Positions 60,201-64,000 of a DNA stretch of 64,000 nt are shown in pieces. Every line of letters starts with the position of its first letter. Position 1 is the first letter of the stretch. The stretch covers positions 434,001 through 498,000 of the forward strand of contig NZ_RKRD01000001.1 of NCBI RefSeq assembly GCF_003814745.1, read 5' to 3'. The notes beneath the pieces are model-generated. The model did no database searches. It saw only the letters and a list, made by a program, of their open reading frames with translations, and was not told the origin of the DNA. The DNA is from Hydrogenoanaerobacterium saccharovorans. Its GTDB lineage: Bacteria; Bacillota; Clostridia; Oscillospirales; Ruminococcaceae. The translations under genes and the position numbers were made by a program.

Positions 60201-61999
60201 TGTCTTCCTTTCCCGCTTGGACGCAACCGAATATATGAAAGTAATTTTGAATAGTCACTCATGATTTCAAATGCATATAAATTTGTCGTTTTAATAAAGT
60301 TATTAAGGATTTTATTATCAATCATTGCTTGCCCGTACTCACTAAAAAACTGCTCGCAATATCTTGATTTCACTAAACCAATTTCAGTTTGTTTTCTCCA
60401 CATTGGTGGCATCTTATCTGAAAAGACCAATTCAAATAGAAATTTCTCACGATTGTCTTTCTCTAATAATTTATTTGAAATCCAAATTTGATAACGCCGA
60501 TAAATACATCTTCCTAATATTTCTATTTCATTAAAGAATATATTATAATTGCCTTTACATTTATTAAACTCGTTATCAAAATGCTGTTCAAAGCAAATAT
60601 CTTCGAAAATGTCATATTTTAATCTCACTGTAGAACCATTCTTGACTAACACACCTTCTGAAATTAGTTTGTTGATTTTTCTTTTGTCATAGTCTGTGCT
60701 AGTAGCTCCAAGCGAAAAATCTTTAGCCCTAGTAAAAACTATTGATTCAACAACTTTCTTATACTTGCTGTCGTTTAAACAAATTATATGTTGCCAAATA
60801 TATTCTCTTAGTTGATTTTCATCACAAATATTATCAATATCAGTAATTTTTGAAACTATCAAGTTTATATAAAATGGTGATTTTAAAAGTTCAACATACG
60901 AATTCATATTGAACATTTTTTTAATAATGGAGTATTTTTTAGCAATATCTAATTGCTCTTCTATCATTAATTCAGGTATTTCATATGAATGAACTGAGTA
61001 ATTACTTTCAATTTTAATGAAAGCATTTTTATCGCTTGTACGGCAAGAAGTAATTATTTTTGTTGCGGGATAATCCTTTGTACATTCATAGAGAACACAT
61101 AATAAGTCCAGTTTTGTACGGTTATCTGCAATAAATTCAAGAGAATCGATAAAAAATACAACCTTACCATTTAGGTATTCAAGCGTTTTCCTAACATTAA
61201 ACCCCCAAATATTGTTTATGTCAGTTTCCTGAAGAAACAGTTCTGCCTTTGCATAAATAAGGTTTGTTTCTTCTTCAACAATCTTCTTACAAAGAACTGA
61301 CTTGCCGCTACCGGGTCCGCCTTGTATAGAAATGTTTTTATGGTTTTCTTCTTTTATTTTGGAAATCAGTTTACTTCTATCTACTTCGTATTCATTATTT
61401 ATTTTACAATCTATATTACCTAATCCAACGCTTTTGCTATTTTCAATGGCTTCTTTAAATTTATATTCATTATCTTTAATGCTCTCTGATTCTTTTTTAA
61501 GTAGATTATATAAAGCTATTTGAAAATCTATATCACTTTCTGACTTTTGAAGAATATCCCTTGTAGTAACCAAGTCATTTACTCTAGTAAATGAAATTTG
61601 CCCTATTTTGTCTTTTCCTACATAGTCTTTTACCTTGTCTATACTTTCATTGTTAAGCACCATGAATTTTACATTCGTCAGTGATTCAAATTCATTTAAC
61701 TTTGAGTCTCTAATGTTTTCAAGTGTTTTTTTTATCTTTTTAGGGATGCCTTTCTCGGTACTTACTTGTATGTAGGTTTTCTTATCAGCAGAAATTAAAT
61801 CAACATAAGGATAATTGGGTTTAACAATATTTAAATTACTAAACTTTTGACCAAAGTATAAAGAACCTACTTCAATTGCAAATAATTCAAACAATTTAGC
61901 AGAATCAAAGAGTCCGTTATTATTTAGTAACTTAATCTTTTGCTCATAAGCAGAAATGTAATCTGCTATAAATTGAATTCGCTTATCCGAATCTTTCAC
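57239..61999 (-). CDS. SMEK-domain STAND-like NTPase, candidate antiphage protein
   Basis: 1,586 residues, GTG start behind GGAGGGA. Residues 1-170 match the SMEK domain (a predicted PD-(D/E)xK-like nuclease fold): FELFAIEVGSLYFG, NIVKPNYPYVDLISADKKTY with Asp67, and IQVSTEKG with Gln78. Then an NTPase: Walker A GGPGSGKS (227-234), Walker B VVFFIDSLE (280-288) and TSCR (317-320). About 1,100 further residues are helical and repetitive, as in the sensor half of Avs-type STAND proteins. The usual reading is a sensor that activates its effector on infection. Co-directional with the PtuAB genes. AT-rich relative to the core genome. Confidence 0.82.
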   Translation of the reverse strand: MKDSDKRIQFIADYISAYEQKIKLLNNNGLFDSAKLFELFAIEVGSLYFGQKFSNLNIVKPNYPYVDLISADKKTYIQVSTEKGIPKKIKKTLENIRDSKLNEFESLTNVKFMVLNNESIDKVKDYVGKDKIGQISFTRVNDLVTTRDILQKSESDIDFQIALYNLLKKESESIKDNEYKFKEAIENSKSVGLGNIDCKINNEYEVDRSKLISKIKEENHKNISIQGGPGSGKSVLCKKIVEEETNLIYAKAELFLQETDINNIWGFNVRKTLEYLNGKVVFFIDSLEFIADNRTKLDLLCVLYECTKDYPATKIITSCRTSDKNAFIKIESNYSVHSYEIPELMIEEQLDIAKKYSIIKKMFNMNSYVELLKSPFYINLIVSKITDIDNICDENQLREYIWQHIICLNDSKYKKVVESIVFTRAKDFSLGATSTDYDKRKINKLISEGVLVKNGSTVRLKYDIFEDICFEQHFDNEFNKCKGNYNIFFNEIEILGRCIYRRYQIWISNKLLEKDNREKFLFELVFSDKMPPMWRKQTEIGLVKSRYCEQFFSEYGQAMIDNKILNNFIKTTNLYAFEIMSDYSKLLSYIRLRPSGKGRQSQIHLIVENNLYKKDGLSQLDLEKLCTDYSKIRNKEKRTAEEACIILEYFIDKYLIEFETKRYYKLDDILNRLLVPIYQMAEYSQEWIKGFWGRLNSYYKGDNRDKERLSEDIIENTLKVNHMKLAEQLPTELCNLAEMFWTFSPREKHNKDHFDIYDRYDMSYQYGLSENAEHYEHGSTRNTAISSNFFYALFKNNFWIGLNWTIEFVNKVVLSFAKKNEGGLPTNEIKFIEQNIKKSYLGLPEMWLVTTQEHRAPTIISDLIYCLKEELRNVIENDKVVNKETAIFAENVKKLIYEKTNNIALLTIIADIGMEFRHKLPGYALDLATNIDIILIDLEKLYLLKRNPFSKMLEKQIFMTVGMPFQFPDRYNNNDVKQYDLITYIRDSQIYYGDEIRIRCHTILDYLYSIVPNNKENAIKYLQIQKMDLRIAKAVKVDDTTIALIPTITGEAEKVIIENEKQRQPDNAMASLITSCNDKLSKDEFGLIDCLIAVEKVLETKNDCVVPGVYDKFLVDLFTIALNNKDLDADTRSRFCQMWIDGIKSYFSNGSFIFEYSLSIKLFEQIETDVCTEIKNQIKQLIVDLILFKGNHGVVAEIARYAKRYLSNNERLARAVFNTIVKLAEDKLNRQKFNAEYMKQHRQNEKIEFASSAQPKLLGANNNDEMGYQSKKDEIIREYLFNNTGLNLSNFDMNNYDIATLCYAINCGLSLDDTAFAVIVKKFVTDLINLWKSKENTYHSHDILGVHPLYEVMKFFQRELIKNESETSIVLNILFTDVDFSKFTHETIEFYLDVFGSLLSEYFDSHSNKIRRANCVKIIRSLEEKIVEIKQENVRIELYKSLMLSITNYGGAGDWSKCPSGYSYQDKQFLNALFSKYGRFHLKEMLDTIYKLHLDKLLPEILLSVRDVFRYTLRTETGELRKEEFAEIVRDRKTIILTIITKAFLDFGDEIKQDDDLTKAFEEILEMLVEISYEEAATILDEFRVH

Positions 62000-62184
62000 G
62001 CTTGTCCCTCCATATCACCTTAATTTTTTACTTTGATCACTATGTTTCCTATTATTTTAACCTGTTTAACTTTTTTATAAGATATTATAGACATAATCAA
62101 AACTGAGTGCCAACTTCGTAGTATTGCTAATTACCTATCGTTAGGCAAATTACACAATATGGTACTAATCCAAATTATCAATAT

Positions 62185-62213
62185 TAAGCCTAGAAGAGTG
62201 CCTTCTGGGCTTA
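62185..62213. other. Hairpin between ptuB and the SMEK gene
   Basis: TAAGCC-t-AGAAG pairs with CTTCT-g-GGCTTA over a five-base loop, 26 bases beyond the ptuB stop. No T-run, so terminator function is uncertain. The remaining 62,000-62,238 sequence shows nothing else. Confidence 0.4.
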
Positions 62214-62238
62214 CCCCTTAAGTAAACACATTGCGAAA

Positions 62239-62838
62239 TTAATGCATAGCAGCCAAAATGGAATCTATTTGTCTTTTTCGTTCGGGTTTTTTTGTCTTCA
62301 GCGAAATGAAAAGTTTCGCTCTTTGCTCTAACATCCATGTGTCATCTAATTTAAATATTTCTATGCTTTTAGCGCCTTTAGTGGTTTTGTGACGGATAAT
62401 AATTCCACTTTCTCCATTGATAAATTCAAAGTGATCCTCTGGATTGTCGAAGTATGGATGTACAATTATAAAGGTGCATTCATCGTAAATTGCAGATAAA
62501 AACTCTACGGTATCTAGAGTGCCTTTTTTCTCAAATCCATTGCATCTAGGACACGCAGCAACTAGGTTTTTTGATTCAAACATAAACTGTGGATATTTAT
62601 TTTTAGGAGCAATATGTTCAATATTTGTATATCCTGTTGCTGTGTATTCTAACCCGCAATATGCACATCTACGTTTTTGAAAACGCTCAAGCATACTACT
62701 TATATATCTTTTTAGAGTTTTCATTTTTTCAGTTTTGTTGTCCCAAGTGCTTCCTGCATGTGGCTTTAAGGATTCAATAAATTCATTATATGTTGTTAAA
62801 TCCACATTATGGGTAAGGTTATCAAAGTAATTCAACAT
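62239..62838 (-). CDS. ptuB: HNH endonuclease, PtuB-like (Septu system)
   Basis: 199 residues. HNH nuclease core with CAYCGLEYTATGYTNIEHIAPKNKYPQ, then SKNLVAACPRCNGFEKKG: the two Cys pairs bind zinc and NIEHIAP holds the catalytic His. In Septu systems PtuB is the nuclease partner of ATPase PtuA. Its start overlaps the end of the upstream ATPase gene by 17 bases. A retron-associated version (Ec78 type) also uses these genes, but no reverse transcriptase is visible. Confidence 0.8.
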   Translation of the reverse strand: MLNYFDNLTHNVDLTTYNEFIESLKPHAGSTWDNKTEKMKTLKRYISSMLERFQKRRCAYCGLEYTATGYTNIEHIAPKNKYPQFMFESKNLVAACPRCNGFEKKGTLDTVEFLSAIYDECTFIIVHPYFDNPEDHFEFINGESGIIIRHKTTKGAKSIEIFKLDDTWMLEQRAKLFISLKTKKPERKRQIDSILAAMH

Positions 62839-64000
62839 ATTTTTTTGCCTCGCTAATCAATTCAATCAAAGGGTCATTATCTGACAGTTTATAGGCATCA
62901 AGTTTGGCAATAAGCTGATTAATGGATTCTTTATCAGGCTCTTTTGAATCTATATAAAAAATTAATTTAGCAACATCCTGCTCGAAGAACCAATTTCTTG
63001 TAGTGCGCACTTTAAAAATATTATACAAAATGTTTTCTGCTGACCATGCGTACGTACTATATGGAATTAGAGTTGCCTCTCGTGTCTTTGTCGCTGAATC
63101 ATATTCCATGGCTACAAGCGAAGATGAACTGCTGTCTAGATTGGAAACAATAAAATGTGAATGTGTTGAAATAATAAAGTGACAACTTGAAAAGTTTTTG
63201 AAAATATTTTTTAAACCACTTATATACTTTAATTGCCAATTTGGATGCATGCTTATTTCGGGTTCATCAATTAAAATTATAGAATGGGATTTTATATTGG
63301 CTAAAATACTTACCATCTCAAATATAAAATGTTTTTCTCCTGAACTTGCAAATTCAAATGGAAAAATGTCTTTATTTTTGTAAAAACAAAGTGAAATGTT
63401 CTTTATATATCCTAATGTATTTAGATTTTTGATCGCGCGATAATAGGAATTAAGTTTACTCTTAGTAAGACTATCGCTTTTGCCCGAAAAAGTAAATTCA
63501 AAGGTTGTGCGTCCATCTTTATCCTCGTCAAATAAATGGTTTGATTTAATTTCTTCTAAAAAATCGATAATATTTTGAAAACTATCAAAATCTAACTTTT
63601 TAATTTTATCTATACGATAATCATTTTTATATTTTGCTGCACGATTCTGCAACTCCGTAATATTCTTTTTTCTTTTGAAGAAAGTCTTTGATTTAGGCGT
63701 AATCAAAAAGGAAAGCATATTGTCAATTTCTAAAAAATTTGTTATATTAGAAATGGTTTCTACCGGCATCGTTGCAAAAATCTCCATCATATAGTCGGCG
63801 ACTTTATTGGAAATAGAACTCGTCCAGGACGCGTTTGAAGTTTGCCGCACTCCACAATATTGATAAATTTCATCATCGGATAATTTGAATTTGAATTTAT
63901 CATTAAGGATATACGACACACCTAAGACTTTAGTTGGAAAAATCATTTTATCGTAAGACACTTCTTGTTCATTTATTACAAAATGTACTTTTTTGTTAGC
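62822..64000 (-). CDS. ptuA: ATPase PtuA-like (Septu system), N-terminus beyond the window
   Basis: The reading frame is open to base 64,000; the apparent start GTG 63961 is not convincing because the upstream codons remain open. Visible part: ABC-type signature FASSGEKHFIFEM, Walker B SIILIDEPEISMHPNWQ, and H-loop FIISTHSHFIVSN, as in SMC/ABC-like PtuA. The Walker A region lies off the edge. It should pair with the downstream HNH protein. Confidence 0.8.
   Translation of the reverse strand, partial: ANKKVHFVINEQEVSYDKMIFPTKVLGVSYILNDKFKFKLSDDEIYQYCGVRQTSNASWTSSISNKVADYMMEIFATMPVETISNITNFLEIDNMLSFLITPKSKTFFKRKKNITELQNRAAKYKNDYRIDKIKKLDFDSFQNIIDFLEEIKSNHLFDEDKDGRTTFEFTFSGKSDSLTKSKLNSYYRAIKNLNTLGYIKNISLCFYKNKDIFPFEFASSGEKHFIFEMVSILANIKSHSIILIDEPEISMHPNWQLKYISGLKNIFKNFSSCHFIISTHSHFIVSNLDSSSSSLVAMEYDSATKTREATLIPYSTYAWSAENILYNIFKVRTTRNWFFEQDVAKLIFYIDSKEPDKESINQLIAKLDAYKLSDNDPLIELISEAKKYVELL

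Overview
The window reads as a chromosome segment of an anaerobic, spore-forming Clostridia member, probably in the Ruminococcaceae/Oscillospirales neighbourhood. The reasons are a SpoIID homologue, rubrerythrin, a two-subunit class I fumarase, ClpE, a classical Firmicutes EcfAA'T-TruA block, strong AGGAGG ribosome sites and moderate GC. The exact genus cannot be read from the sequence.

Layout. 1-8,836 is a nucleoside salvage locus on the minus strand (deoC-deoD-deoB-cdd, then a BMP-type nucleoside-binding lipoprotein and its ABC transporter). A divergent DeoR-type regulator faces it and is broken by a one-base frameshift. 8,851-18,714 holds housekeeping genes: SpoIID, citrate synthase, a PAS histidine kinase, GAPDH, a DUF421 membrane protein, a MerR/TipAS regulator, pyrophosphatase and an iron alcohol dehydrogenase. 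18,891-22,845 is a small regulatory cluster. It has two small genes (a coiled-coil protein and a sigma region 4-like protein) behind a LexA-like SOS box, a divergent XRE regulator/ImmA protease/patatin phospholipase unit, rubrerythrin, and a 66-residue membrane protein behind two SOS boxes, one of which shares a 20-base identical stretch with the first box. 22,983-25,947 holds a cobalamin adenosyltransferase, fumarase alpha/beta and asparaginase (asparagine to aspartate, fumarate to malate). 26,000-41,213 is core genome: tRNA-Val, ruvC-ruvA-(lipoprotein)-(Cys-rich protein)-ruvB, glmM, an rRNA methyltransferase, ecfA1-ecfA2-ecfT-truA, a DUF5711-like protein, cvpA, pgsA and clpE.

A tRNA cluster (Gly-Arg-His-Gln, 41,332-41,712) marks the border of an accessory island that runs to the right edge. 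Directly after tRNA-Gln lies about 600 bases with no credible gene but many stable nested hairpins, a candidate large structured RNA. Then come three tandem paralogues of a zinc-finger protein (one decayed), phage-type small genes, a two-gene NHEJ system (Ku plus ATP-dependent ligase), a run of small minus-strand genes separated by a recurring hairpin repeat, and an agr-like two-component pair without agrB/agrD. A 1,196-residue surface protein follows. Serine-recombinase remnants on both sides flank the two-component/surface-protein segment. At the right edge is a defence cluster: a 1,586-residue SMEK-domain STAND-like NTPase and a Septu-like PtuA/PtuB pair, with PtuA cut by the window edge.

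The most promising unexplained items are the structured non-coding region after the tRNAs, the SOS-box small genes around the XRE/ImmA/patatin unit, and the SMEK-NTPase next to PtuAB.
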